In this document: positions 1-10,761 of the stretch, in pieces
Layout of the letters: every line of letters starts with the position of its first letter
Numbering within the stretch: the first letter of the stretch is position 1
NCBI GenBank assembly: GCA_036927565.1
Contig: JAYESD010000001.1
Coordinates: forward strand, 247,967,097-248,031,096
DNA: 64,000 nt
From: Tuctoria greenei
Lineage: Eukaryota; Streptophyta; Magnoliopsida; Poales; Poaceae
Direction of reading: 5' to 3'
Notes under the pieces: generated by a model
Told to the model about the DNA's origin: nothing
Databases searched by the model: none
Seen by the model: the letters and a program-made list of their open reading frames with translations, nothing else
Position numbers and translations under genes: made by a program

Positions 1-438
1 GCTTTCAAGTATTGAAATAGTTAAGTTTGTGAGGTCATGACTTGCTTAAATTGAAAATTACATTTGATCTCTAGCATGGCTTACACTACTTTATGTGTTT
101 CATTGATGTGATAATGTAAGTTACTTGATAGTATGACTTGGATGAGCTTTGTTTTATATGTATATGTTATAATATGCTCATAAAAATTGAAAATTCTCTT
201 TTGAAACTTGCTGAATAAATTGTCAAAGGGGGGGAATTGATCACACGTTGCACATATTCACAAGTGTTTTGGCATGATTCTTCTCGGGGGGATTTTTGTT
301 TTTCTTCTCATTTTATTTCTGATTTACAAAGGGGGAGAAATATGTATAGGGGGGATTTTGTTTTCAAAACTTTTCATGTGAATAAGCCAATGTTTGGGTT
401 TTAAGCGGTGTTGCCAATGCATTCATCAATGGGGAGAT
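1..438 (+). mobile_element. Copia element 1, 3' internal tail (cut by window edge)
   Basis: Non-coding tail of a plus-strand Copia element whose body lies left of the window. It matches, nearly base for base at the start, the tail of the complete Copia at 24230-24665, including the run about a switch to the phrase 'catgacttgcttaaattg'. It ends in a purine-rich tract just before the LTR start at 439. No coding frame is supported here. Confidence 0.8.
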
Positions 439-595
439 TGTGAGACCTATGTGTGCCGAATACATTGGCTATGACGATAAAAGTTTTGAATATCACCAAA
501 ACACCTTTTTCAACATGGTTCGACTCTAGATCCGAGCTCCAGCAAGGTTCGACAATAGGTCTGACTTGTTTTGGGTAGCTCCGGCAGGGCCCGAC

Positions 596-3500
596 TGTGA
601 CGCCCGGTTCTGATAAATGAACCAAGCTAACGCGTATGTGCGCCCAGGACGTTCAACACACATACACGAGTGCAATCACAAAAGGATATACAGAAAATTA
701 CCACAAGACAAGATTAATTAACCAAATTTTATTACACAATCCATATTATCTTCGAATACAAGTTCTAATGAATATTAATGACAAGTTCAACTAATGCAGC
801 GGAAATAGACTAAACTGAGCAAACTAAGTAAAAGGGATAGCGTAGCTCCAATAACATCACAGGCAAATCTGGCGGTAGACATGGCCTAGAACTCCGCATT
901 ATTAACGTAATACTCCCAATCCTGACCTACAACTGTTTGGGGGGGGGGGGGGGGGGGTTGCAAGAGTGAGTACATGTCGTACTCAGCAAGTGTGGAAAGT
1001 ATGACATGTGGCTAATTCAAATGACGAATGTAATAATGGCTAAGTGCTGAAAAGTACGGTAAAACATTTGAAAAGCAATATATCATATGTATGTAAAGTA
1101 AACCCATCATATCCCACAATGAATATATAAGTCCATAATCTATATCCATCATCATTAAACCAGGTTTCACCATTACTATTAACCACATCCAATACCATAA
1201 TTAATCCATAACCAGCCATAACCAATACCAAACCATAATCATCCCAAATCCCAATTTTCCTCTAATCATGTAGGTCAACCAGGCGCTCATAACCGGGAGC
1301 ATGGCTATCATGATAGTTTTAATACTCTGCAGAGTTTGTACCACTTTACCCACGTGTTTGTGATTTCATCACCCGTCGGCGACTAAAGAACCTCCCTTTC
1401 GCCAAGTACACTTCCTTTGGTGTATAGCCAAGAGATCATAAAATAGCCTTTACAAAGATATTACTAGCCTATTTAGACCCCACTGAGGTTTCACCAGTGG
1501 CGATGTCTCCAACTGAGCACATCTTCAACCAAGGACCCCCTCTTGAGCCATTCGGATCCCAGGGTATTCCCACCAATCATCAACAAACCCAATCCGACTA
1601 CCCCTTCTCCGAACATCCATAATGGTCCAAATAGCACTAACAAAGCCCTAATTAATCAGCTACGCTACACTCATACTTGGCCTTGTGGTGGCACTGTAGT
1701 CTTGACCTATTCTAGCATGAACCGGTCTTTAGATCTAAAGCAAGCAAACCACCATAGCATCCAACCCATCCACATATCAGGCTTGCTTAGATCACTCATT
1801 ACCATGCCGTATTGACCAGTTCACATTAACCAGAATATTATTAATGCATAATTAAATGTGTAGTATTGTTCTTTCATCCCAATTAATTAAGCGGAGCAAA
1901 AAGGTAAAAAGCTCTTTCCGACTCTCGACTATATATTCCAGGTGACAAGGGTGGTCAAACAAAACTAGTAAACTTCCTATCATAGTATTCCTATCAATTT
2001 GACACAAGCATGCAGTTTTGCAAACAAAACATTTATTTTAAAAACAGGATCAATATGCTTCAAAGACACTTGTCTTGCCCCGACGGATGGGGTTGCTCAA
2101 GCGTTTCAAAGTCTTAGTTCTGAAAATCCTCGTATACGGCCTCTTGAGCAAGTCCCTCTACTCGTGATCACACATACAAGAAAATACATACAAATCAACA
2201 CAATGCACACATATTGATCAATATGCAATGACATGAGTGCATGCAAGTTCGATAATTAATTAACTACGGTTGTTTATTGATTAGATACAATTAGTTCATA
2301 CGTGTTCATACGAGTTTACGGGGGTTTTAGCGAGAATTAATGTTGCTGAAAATAAATAGATGGTGCAACTACAATTAAATTCCGGTCATTAGATCTAATA
2401 CGTTCGCTAAAATTCGTATCGAAAAACGTATCCTACCGTAGATGCGACGGCTTTGAAGATCACGGGACGGAGGCACGACATAGACAAAGTAGATGGCGCA
2501 ACGGTCCTAACGACACCACCACCACAACGATCCTTAACGGGAACTGCGGCTCCTCCTTGCTTTTTTTTTTTCTTTCCCTTCTGGCGGCTAGCCTTTTTCC
2601 TCCGTCGTTTACCGGCGGCTAGGGCTTTTTCTACAGATGGTTTACGTGAGCAGGAGCGTGGGGCTTTCACGGGAGCATCGCTCCTTTTTATAGCGGCGCT
2701 CTGGTGACCTCGGGAGGAGTCTTCCCGCCTACGGCGTTGGGGCACGTACGACCGAGAGGCCCCGCTCGGTTAGGATCGCGTGCGTGTACTGGCTCGATTC
2801 TTTCCTAATTGGACAGGTGCTGGCCGGCAGCTGTTTCTTTTCTTTGTTTTTTTTTCTTTGTGCGATCAGTTTTTGCAGCCTGGTTCTGCGGCCACGGCTC
2901 TGCTTTCGTTGACTTCCTTTATTCTTTTTGTTTCTTTTGTTTTTATGTATTATTTTATTTATTTATTTTACCTACTTATTTTTTATTTGTTTGGTGGTGC
3001 GGTCAGAGCTCGTTGTGCGGTTAGGCTCTACATGCGGCCAGTGCATGGTTGACTTGTTTGCCTCTTTGGTCTTTTTTTATTTGTTTATTATTTATTTATT
3101 TTCCTTAATTAATTGTTATTTATTATGTATTTCCTTCTTTCTTTGTTTTACTTACTTAATAATTATTATTATCTCTTTCTTCTATACTAGATCATTTTTT
3201 ATTATTTTTCTTTGCCGTGCGGTAAGATTCTTTATGCGGTTCGTGATCAGATTAGTGGTTGACTTATGTTTATTATTTATACGCTTGATATGGCGAAGTG
3301 TTAAAATACACCAGACTGTAGAGTATCGGACTAGTCCGTCTCATACCGGACAAGTCCGTTTCGATATAGAGAGGTATATCGAACAAGTTCGGTGCAGTGC
3401 TGGAGAAGTCCGGAGTTATACAGTAAGGGGCTTCGGACTAGTCTGTTGTTGTAAAAGACAAGTCCGTGGTGGGGGAAATTTTGATTAGGTCTGTGCATGT

Positions 3501-3933
3501 CGGACCAGTCTGGGATAAGTTCAGATAAGTCTGTTATTGTCCAGTGAGGGTATTCGAACTAGTCCGCTACTTTTCAGACTATTTCGGTGTCCGGTTATAT
3601 TTTTTACTTGCAACTTTATTTCTAATTCTTTTAAGGTTGTTTCGTTTTCATCTTTCTTAATGATTTCGCAAGAACTAATTATATAATTAAACTATTATAT
3701 TTATATATACCTTTAGTTTCATTAATTTCTTTTACATATTTGTTATGGCAATAAATTACTTCTGGCGTATTTATTTTGGTAATTAATTTTTAATACTTGA
3801 GGATGAATGCAAAATGCAATATGAGATGCATATATTTTATATTTTTCTTATAAAAACAATTTATTCCTATTATTAAATCTAAATTCCCATTTAAGTTTTA
3901 AATTTGCCGAAACTCGAAAATCAGGGTGTTACA
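596..3933 (-). mobile_element. Tekay-like Gypsy solo LTR
   Basis: A 3338 bp LTR, read on the minus strand as TGTAACACCC to GGGCGTCACA. It is flanked by a perfect 5 bp duplication, CCGAC at 591-595 and 3934-3938, with no internal region, so it is a solo LTR left by LTR-LTR recombination. It is homologous to the LTR at 57280-60160, whose element codes on the minus strand, which sets the orientation. It holds a 19-base G run (939-957), a long T-rich stretch (about 2550-3200) and a TCCG palindrome array (3320-3600). The 186-codon open frame at 2928-3488 is a product of T-richness and is not a gene. Confidence 0.9.
3320..3600. repeat. Array of GGACWAGTCCG-like palindromic motifs in the solo LTR
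   Basis: About eleven degenerate copies of a near-palindromic decamer (CGGACTAGTCCG, CGGACAAGTCCG and relatives) are spread over 280 bp. The homologous part of the related LTR carries an equivalent array at 59690-60040, so it belongs to the family. Function unknown. Confidence 0.7.
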
Positions 3934-4889
3934 CCGACGTAAGGTACGACTTCTTTGTCTAGGTCGGACATGTTCCGGTGCTAGGTCCGATTAAGCTTTA
4001 GTATGCTCTGGTGCTAGGTCCGACTAGCTTTGGTAAGCTCCGGTGCTAGATCTTGCTAGCTTTGGTAAGCTCCGATTCAAGGTCCGGTTAGTTTTGGCAA
4101 GGCCCAGAGCTAGATTGCAATAGTTTTGCTTTTACCTTGAAATGATTCAAACTTGATTTACATTTATGGAAAGTTTGCTTAGTATTCTCTTACTATGTTT
4201 TTGGTGTGTTTTGGCGGTTATGGTTGATATCTTTTTTCTATGGTTTGCAACATGCTTATGTGAGGTGCTCACGTAAGGTGTTGTGGTTTCAAAACTAACG
4301 AGAGTCAAGTTGAAGACTTGTGCTCGGAAGTATTGGTTGTATATTCATGTGCATGTGTTTCTTGAGTTCAAGACATGGCTGGTGACAGGATCCATTGAAC
4401 TAGTCTTAGGAAGTAGATGAGGTTCAACAACCAAGTTCAGGAGGAATTGTAGTTGAGTTAATTGGGAGGTCGCGCAACATATTTGAATCAATAACAATGC
4501 ATATGAAGGTATCATGAAAGTCGTTGGAAGGTGTTTGCATGTATGCAAGGAGTGCATGGACGTGGCTACATGGTTCTAAGGCGAGATAAAGAGAAGTGGA
4601 CTTAAAGAATTGGTCGAAAAGGTCCAACCGACTAGGTTATGGACTTAGTCTGCGGTTGAGTCGTGTTTGACTCAAATAAGGAAATATTTGAGTTGGTTAT
4701 GATAGGATTTCGTGTGGGTCACGAATTTGATTTGTTTTTGGGAATGTGGGATATGTTACTAAGGTGTTTGGAAGTCTTAGGATTGCTTCTATCTGCGTAT
4801 AGAAGAGTCTTGAGCAGTTATGTAAAGTTTCGGTAGAAATTGAGTAGGATACGAGTCCTAGTTTTGTTTGGGTTGGCCTCATGGCTGGT

Positions 4890-4897
4890 TATATAAG
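4890..4897 (+). promoter_or_regulatory. TATA box in Copia 1 LTR
   Basis: TATATAAG in the same context as in both LTRs of the Copia at 16272-26546, followed about 65 bp on by an AATAAA signal. This is the expected U3/R promoter layout of a plant LTR. Confidence 0.6.
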
Positions 4898-5490
4898 CAA
4901 GGGAGGCCAGAGCTTATGAGGCACGACTTTGGGGCTTTTCCTCTTGTGGTTTGATCAATAAAATTCATAGTTTAAAGGATATTTTGTGCCTTGTTCGTCC
5001 GACTTGTTTCAGATAAGTTTTTCTCGTCGAGTTTCTACACAGCACTACCTTGCTTCTCATAACTCAAGTTTTATAGATCCAATCGACGTGATTAATTTTT
5101 GGATTGTCTTCACAACTTGATTATCTATCATCTGTGAAAATTTCACGGTCATTGGATTTATGGTTTTGGATCTACACGAGTTTCATTGCAGTGTTGCAGA
5201 TATGGTTTTTCTCGGGTAGAACAGATTGACCTTCGTTCAATCTTTCGATCGTAACTTGAGGTTTTCTCGACGATTTTTCATGATTCTTGTTGTCGTGTCT
5301 TCGTGACTTGATTCTCCACAATCTATACTGGTTTTGTCACAATTGATCATTTAGAATAGTCACACATACGATTTACTAACTGATTGATTTTCTACCGAGG
5401 GGTTTTTGTTGCTTCCACTGAAAAAGTTTTAAATCAACCATTCACCCCCCCCCCCCTCTGGTAGCTTTTCACGTGCTCTTCAATTCTACA

Positions 5491-6216
5491 GTACTCCTTA
5501 CCAGTTTATTGTATAAAAAGAGAGTAGAATACATGGATACAAGAAAAAGAAAAAGAAAATGCATGCTTGCATCAGAAGCATGAGAAAAAAATGCATGCTT
5601 ACATCAAAAGCATGGGGAGAAAAAAATAGACATGTTTCATCCCTGCAAAATAAAAGAGTCTATATAAATAGAAGTCATCTCAAACATCCACATCCACTTC
5701 CACTCCATCACACATGCACAAGTCTTGAATCAAATAGTTTTGAATTGATTTCTCCTAAGGCTTTCTTTTTTGATTTAGCAATATTATGTGTTGCAAATAT
5801 GTCTACTATATTCCCTACCAAGATCCACATACAAGCCTTATTTAGTGGTGGGATGAGTATAGGCAAAATGACTTGGTGAGGAAATATTTCCACTACACAC
5901 AAAGGAGTGATTGAGAGAATCAATTTGAGGTACTTAAAATCTAAATTGAACTCTCCGGAATTTGAGTAGAACTTGATCTCTAGTGTATGCTTGCTCTATT
6001 TGCTGTTCTATCTTTCCCACCCATGAATAGGAGAAGGCATAAGCCCCATGATGACTTAAGATGGGTGAAGTACCATGCCAATTTTTGCAATACTAGGTAG
6101 AATAATTTGTTGTGCATATGGTACTTTTGAAAAATAGAACACTGTAGCAACTCCTGATCATCAACCTAAAGTCTCGACTTTGCTCGGGACGAGCAAAGGA
6201 TAAGCTTGGGGAAGTT
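5491..6216 (+). mobile_element. Internal 3' tail of a Gypsy-like LTR element
   Basis: AT-rich sequence with no long reading frame. It ends with a phrase on a 'CTCGGGACGAGCAAAGG' theme and a purine tract (AAGCTTGGGGAAG) directly before an LTR start at 6217. This tail layout is familiar from large plant Gypsy elements. It was the landing site of Copia element 1. Lineage not assigned. Confidence 0.5.
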
Positions 6217-6324
6217 TGTTGACAGTTGTTATATACTAATTTCACCCGTCAATATAACTCAATTATGTGAAGAAAATATCATTTTTTGTACACATCACCT
6301 TTCTATTTAACCTATTTCCACTTG

Positions 6325-6337
6325 CACTACGTAAGAA
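6325..6337. repeat. CACTA left terminal inverted repeat
   Basis: CACTACGTAAGAA, exact inverse of 11447-11459. Preceded by the TTG duplication. Confidence 0.95.
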
Positions 6338-6629
6338 TCCCAAATATGAGACAAAAATGGATGGCGCGCTCAAAGGCGGATGTCTCTGATAAGGTTAAGC
6401 GAGACAAGCCCTCTTCAGCGAGGATCTGACATGGTTCGGCTTAACGTACAATGAGACGCGTTACAATAAAGCACGTCTCAGTTAAGTAGGTATCCGAGAC
6501 GCGCCCTCCTCTCTGACTAACGAGAGACGCGCATCATACAAAGCGCATCTCCAATATGCGTATGAAATAAGACGTACTCTACACAAAACGCATCTCCTTT
6601 GTCTTTGCTTACAAACTCCCATCGCCGAA

Positions 6630-7020
6630 CATTTAATTCATTCATTCACAGTTGAACACACAAAATATTCATCATACAGAATGAACACAGATAACATATA
6701 TTCATTAACAAATATATTACAAAACACAAGAAAAAAGTAAAAGACACAAGAAAATAAAAACAACATCAACTAAAAAACAAGAAAAGAAAACCTAAATCCT
6801 ACTCCTCCTCTTCCGGCTGCTCCGGCTACTCCGCCGGTTGCTCCGGCTACTCCGCCAATTGCTCTGCCGATTAATTCATTCATTCACATAGTTGTTGAAC
6901 ACACAAGATAATATTCAATCACATAGATGAACAAAGATAAATTTTATTCATTAACGTAATATATTACAAAACACAAGCAACTAAAAACAACAAAGAAACA
7001 CTAAATCCTACTCCTCCTCC
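6630..7020. repeat. Two diverged direct copies of a ~190 bp segment inside the CACTA
   Basis: The segment that runs from 'attcattcattcaca' through 'atattacaaaacacaag' to 'ctaaatcctactcctcct' occurs at about 6630-6815 and again, shortened, at 6870-7020. Between them are repeats of 'tgctccggctactccgcc'. Likely an internal duplication. Confidence 0.7.
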
Positions 7021-7169
7021 TCCTCCACCTCCTCCTCCGGCGGCGACTCCGGCAACGATGCAACAGGAACCTAGGCTGGTTGCGCCGGCTGCACCGGTGG
7101 TGCAACACCAAGAACGAGGTTGCACTCCATTGCCTCCACCATGTTTATGTGGCCCTCGGCACCGAGCAC

Positions 7170-7427
7170 CTAGGCCATCGTCTCAAACAGAATGTCGAGA
7201 CGATCGGCCACCCCCGTGAGGGTGAAGAGGTAGTGGCCGATGGTACCCATTCCAGTAAATTGTGGAAGGGTACCCAAACCCAAGGAACTTATGGCGCGAG
7301 ACGTATTGTTGTACCCCTCTTGCGCCATAAGGAGATGCTGCTTGGCATTGAACCTCTCGGGGGAGCTGCGGCATAATTTCTTGCACGGCGGCTCCCTCGG
7401 AGGATTTTGCGGCGGAAGGTCGGCCAC
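7170..7427 (-). CDS. Unrecognised ORF in the CACTA element
   Basis: An 85-codon minus-strand frame, basic near its start and then with a leucine/glycine-rich stretch (residues about 48-75). The frame stays open beyond its TAG for some 30 more codons to about 7080, with a sequence that reads like a continuation (GAG to TAG would explain the stop). I recognise no domain. It could be a remnant of an element-encoded protein or of a third captured host gene. The opposite strand is also open, so coding status is uncertain. Confidence 0.3.
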   Translation of the reverse strand: MADLPPQNPPREPPCKKLCRSSPERFNAKQHLLMAQEGYNNTSRAISSLGLGTLPQFTGMGTIGHYLFTLTGVADRLDILFETMA

Positions 7428-7871
7428 GGTGGTGGTGGGTCGTCGGCGTAGAGAAGACGAAGAAAAGAAGAAACAGATTCAAAGTGAGTGACGCACTTGT
7501 GGAGAACTCACGGATGATTGCGCGTCTTAAATAAGGTATGCGCGGAGTCGACGATGGAGCGAGTGGTTTTCCGCGCATTGATGGAATGATGGGACGCTTC
7601 GATACCGCCTTAGAGAAATGAAAGGTCGCGCATGCCGGATGTTGCACGTGTCTCTGCATCACGCCATTGAAATTAAGTTCTCCGCAGTCCTCATGTAGTG
7701 AGTCTCTATTTCGACAATGGAAGGCACGCTTTAACGTAATGCATGTCTCGCTTTGTTCTTGCGCTTCACGCATTTCTCTCCCTCGTCTCTTAACCTCTGA
7801 TGCTCCTTTACTAATCAACCAATGGTCCTTTACTAATCGACCAACTCCAGTGCGACTGCCACCTCTGTTCG

Positions 7872-7965
7872 CCATCGTCGTCGTCATCATTGTCGTCGTC
7901 CTCGTCGTCGTCATCGTCGCTGTCCTCGTCGTCGTCGTTGTCGCCGTCCTCATCATCATCGTCAC
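7872..7965. repeat. TCG/TCA trinucleotide microsatellite
   Basis: About 94 bp of imperfect TCG, TCA and TCC triplets, just upstream of the captured E2 start codon. It creates false poly-Ser, poly-Asp and poly-Val frames on both strands. It may derive from the 5' leader of the captured gene. Confidence 0.85.
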
Positions 7966-7970
7966 TGTTC

Positions 7971-8808
7971 ATGGCTGGGTTAGATATCGGCTTGGCGCGT
8001 AGACGACTGAAGGAGGAGCGCTTAGTGTGGCGCAAGAACCATCCCCATGTGCGTACATATGGCACACTGATCACATGGTTGTATATATGTAGCTCTGCAA
8101 TAGACTGATGAACTTAACTGTAATTTTGTTTTTCCGTCTTGTTTGTTTTTGGTATTTTCAATTTCTCTGCATAGGGTTCTCTGTGAAGCCCGAATCGAGA
8201 GATTTATTGAAGGCAGTGCATCGTCCCCGATAAAGAAGGGGTAAGTCATAAAGAACAAGCACAATCATATGAGTTTAACCATCGTCCTACTATTAATTAA
8301 TTTCCTTTGTAGACTAACTGGGAAGATGGTTACTACCCCCTGACAATCTCCTTCTCAGAGGACTATCCGTTGGTGCCCCCAAGATGTGCCTTTTCACGTG
8401 GTTTCTTCCACCCAAATGTTCATCGCTCAAGAGCACTCTGCATTGGGATTCTTGATTAAGAGACTGTAAGATAGACTTATTTTGCTCATGTAATTAGTAA
8501 TTGTTGCCGAACTTATTTGAACTGGTTTATTATGTTGCTTAAATTGATATTCGGTGGGGGTGGTGGACTGGTTTTACAATCAAAACTATACTACTTGAAG
8601 TTCAGCGTTTGCTGCATCAGCCAAATGCACCCGATGTTGAAAATGATTGCTATAATCTACTTATCAAGGTTATACACTTTGTGTTAGTGACCAACGTAGG
8701 TTATTCATTCCTCCTTTGATATTTGCTAATTTATGCCAATATTTTCAGGATCCAGGGAAATATAAGAGACTTGTTCGAGAGCAAGCTAGACGGTACAGTT
8801 TAGATTGA
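7971..8808 (+). pseudogene. Captured SUMO-conjugating enzyme E2 (SCE1/UBC9-like) pseudogene
   Basis: Five exon-like blocks with splice-like junctions cover almost a whole E2. Block 1 from 7971 reads LARRRLKEERLVWRKNHPH, the UBC9 N-terminal helix. Block 2 (about 8174-8240) starts GFSVKPES, is diverged and changes frame, but ends in KKG as UBC9 does. Block 3 (8313-8465) has the TNWEDG strand, SEDYP, the HPN motif and the active-site cysteine in ALCIGIL. Block 4 (about 8555-8668) reads ITIK/QRLLHQPN-type sequence. Block 5 (8749-8808) gives DPGKYKRLVREQARR and a TGA. Known role of the family: carries SUMO from E1 to targets. Damage seen: frameshift in block 2 and TAA after the catalytic segment, so no functional product is expected. 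Introns are kept, so the capture was at DNA level. Confidence 0.85.
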
Positions 8809-8905
8809 TCGATAGGAGCTTTAGGAATAAGTTTAGATTCGAAATTAGTTTACAGGGCACGCAATGTATGAACTATGAAATTCACTGAGTTGCAAATTAT
8901 CTCTG

Positions 8906-8990
8906 AATTGCAATGTCATTGCGTTTGTTTATCCCTGCATTTCAATTATATCCATTAATTGCAATGTCATTGCGTTTGTTTATCCCTGCA
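8906..8990. repeat. Direct duplication of a 34 bp unit
   Basis: The same 34 bp, starting 'aattgcaatgtcattgcg' and ending 'atccctgca', occurs at 8906-8939 and 8957-8990, just after the E2 pseudogene. Confidence 0.85.
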
Positions 8991-9067
8991 ACGGACGCTC
9001 ACGATAACGTGTGAGTGGCAACAGAAGCTCACAATGTCATGTAAGTGGAAATAGGGTGAAGAGTGCA

Positions 9068-9480
9068 TGAGAGACGCACTTTAAAAAGGCACGTTTCAGA
9101 TTTCCAATTCGCGTCGAAGATCTTTTCTCCCACCTTGGAATGTTGTGCGCATTGCAACAACCATATAAGACATTGCGCCCAGTTTCCAATTGAAATGTCA
9201 GCATGTGAAAGTTGTTGGTTGCGGGAACAACAACTTTCACATGATGTGTGTCCGTTCGGCCACAAAATAATGAGAGACGCGCCTTACCAGGACGCGTCTC
9301 TGATTTACACCGAAGATCTTTTGGCCGACTTCGGAAAGTTGAGCGCAATGCAACAATCATATAAGGCATTGCGCATAGTTTCCAATTGGACGTCTCCGCT
9401 TGTGAAAGATGTTCTCGGCTTCAGCACACTGTGGCGCGTCTTTTGCATGTGTGGATATGCACGCATGCGAAAAATAATAA
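9068..9480. repeat. Two ~205 bp tandem copies in the CACTA interior
   Basis: Copy 1 (9068-9270) and copy 2 (9271-9480) both run from 'tgagagacgc' through a GAAGATCTTTT core and 'catataa..cattgcgc' to an 'aaaataataa' type end. A third copy seems to begin at 9481. The repeats contain the GACGCG subterminal motif. Confidence 0.8.
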
Positions 9481-9599
9481 TGTGAGATGTGCGTTATATA
9501 TGTGCGTCTTTGAGTTTTGCTATTTTTATCTATCGTGCGCTCTCTCCCAACATTTGGTGAAAATTTTTAGCTCTCGCGCGCTCTCTTGACCTAGAAACT

Positions 9600-10110
9600 G
9601 CAGCTCCTCATCACGCCGCCGCCGTCCCGTCAACGTCGCGCTGCCGCCGTCGACCCCGACCCTGCCGTTGACCCCGACCTTCGCGTCATCAGAGAGTTGA
9701 GCACACTAGAGCACGCCGCCTCGTCCTCTGTCCCGTGAGCATGTTGTCGCTGTCCCTCTTTCTTAACTCGCTCTTCGTCATTGTCGCGATGCCGCCGTCG
9801 ACCCCTACCCCATCGTAAACCGCGACCTTCATCATCAAATAGTTGAGCACGCTGGAGCACGCCGCCTCGTCCCCTGTCCTCGGAGCACACTGCCGTCTCG
9901 ACCCCGACCTCGTTAATCGGTATGATCACTCCGCCGCCTTCACATAAGTGGAAATGTTCTCCCTATCTCCGGAGCACGTCGGCTTGCTGTCATTAGAGAG
10001 TTCAGGAACCGCCGCTCCGGTGCCTCCGCCAGCTCGTCGCGGAGCACGCCGCCACCTCGTCCCTTGTTCCCAGAGCACGTCGCCGCCTCGACCCTGTCCT
10101 CAGAGCGTGC
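9600..10110. repeat. GC-rich degenerate repeat block (GAGCACGCCGCC theme)
   Basis: Several copies of a phrase on 'gagcacgccgcc..tcg(t/a)cccc' alternate with 'gccgtcgaccccgacc'. This gives long false frames on both strands (for example 9630-9929 minus). Origin unknown; it may be expanded exon or leader sequence of a captured gene. Confidence 0.65.
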
Positions 10111-10116
10111 ATTCCA

Positions 10117-10204
10117 GTGATTTTATTGAATTTGAGGATGTCCAATGAAGGCTCATCATTAATGAAGTCATTGATCCAAAGGGAGAATTTTCATTACGGT
10201 ATAC
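10117..10204 (+). repeat. Internal duplicate, copy 1
   Basis: About 88 bp ('gtgattttattgaatttgag' to 'ttttcattacggtatac') that recurs at 10659-10761. This copy lacks about 27 bp present in the other one. Confidence 0.85.
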
Positions 10205-10303
10205 ATTTATATTCCTTGTTTATGTCCAATGCAGAAGTAATGTATTTGTTTTAACTATCAATGTATATAAGGAATTCTGATTTGCAAACCCTTGAAATTG
10301 CAG

Positions 10304-10562
10304 GAACTGTGGTTGACACTAGCATTTGCCATCCCAGTGAGTTTGATTTCTACCTCTGCAACCATGCTGGAATCAAGGTACCTATGCGATAATTGGTGTT
10401 TCTATAATGAGTTTTTGATATCAGGCTATAAATAAATCAGTGGAATGTAAATTGTTTGTTTTTTCAGGAGACAAGCACACCATCTCATTACCATGTCCTT
10501 TACCATGAGAACAATATCTCTGCTGATGTTTTGCAGATGCTCACCAACTGTTTGTGCTACAA
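10304..10562 (+). pseudogene. Captured ARGONAUTE PIWI-domain fragment (AGO1-clade-like)
   Basis: Two exon blocks with an intron between them. Block 1 (10304-10377) follows CAG and reads GTVVDTSICHPSEFDFYLC, then NHAGIK, before GT. Block 2 (10468-10562) follows TTTTCAG and reads SHYHVLYHENNISADVLQ and MLTNCLCY before GTAAG. These are the adjacent PIWI exons around the third catalytic Asp (VVD) and the HYHVL motif of plant AGO proteins, most like the AGO1/5/10 group. Known role of the intact domain: small-RNA-guided slicing. Only about 55 residues are present; the next AGO exon is missing and unrelated sequence follows. No function as protein is expected. Confidence 0.85.
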
Positions 10563-10658
10563 GTAAGCTCGGTTCTCCATTCACTGATAGATATTTGCTA
10601 CTTTTATGATTGTTTAAGCGAATGCGACTGCAATTTGATAATGTTTTATATGATTTTA

Positions 10659-10761
10659 GTGATTTTATTGAATTTGAGGATGTCTCGGTCGAAGCATTAG
10701 AGGCTATGAAGGCTCATCATTAATGAAGTCATTGATCGGGAGAATTTTCATTATGGTATAC
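10659..10761 (+). repeat. Internal duplicate, copy 2 (possible third captured exon)
   Basis: Longer copy of 10117-10204. After a TTTTAG acceptor-like site it reads SDFIEFEDVSVEALEAMKAHH and a stop, so it may be an exon of another host gene. I do not recognise that protein. Confidence 0.5.

Larger units (their letters stand above)
439..5490 (+). mobile_element. 3' LTR of Copia element 1, split by a solo LTR
   Basis: The LTR starts TGTGAGACC and ends TTCTACA. It matches the two 1881 bp LTRs of the Copia at 16272-26546 along its length. It is interrupted at 596-3933 by a Gypsy solo LTR with a CCGAC duplication; without this it is about 1.7 kb. It keeps the short TCCG-rich phrases, a TATA box near 4890 and an AATAAA near 4958. 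The base after it, GTACT (5491-5495), would be the right target duplication; the left one is outside the window. The element sits in the internal tail of a Gypsy-like element (5491-6216). Confidence 0.8.

Noticed and set aside
2928..3488. 186-codon hydrophobic frame that looks like a membrane protein
   Set aside because: It is T-rich LTR sequence; Phe, Leu and Tyr codons follow from composition and it is not kept in the related LTR.
7183..7965. 260-codon minus-strand frame with Thr/Met repeats, plus Asp-, Ser- and Val-rich frames at 7667-8108
   Set aside because: All come from the TCG/TCA microsatellite at 7872-7965.
9068..9480. Repeats suggesting a CRISPR-like array
   Set aside because: Two long diverged tandem units in a plant transposon, no short regular repeats with unique spacers.
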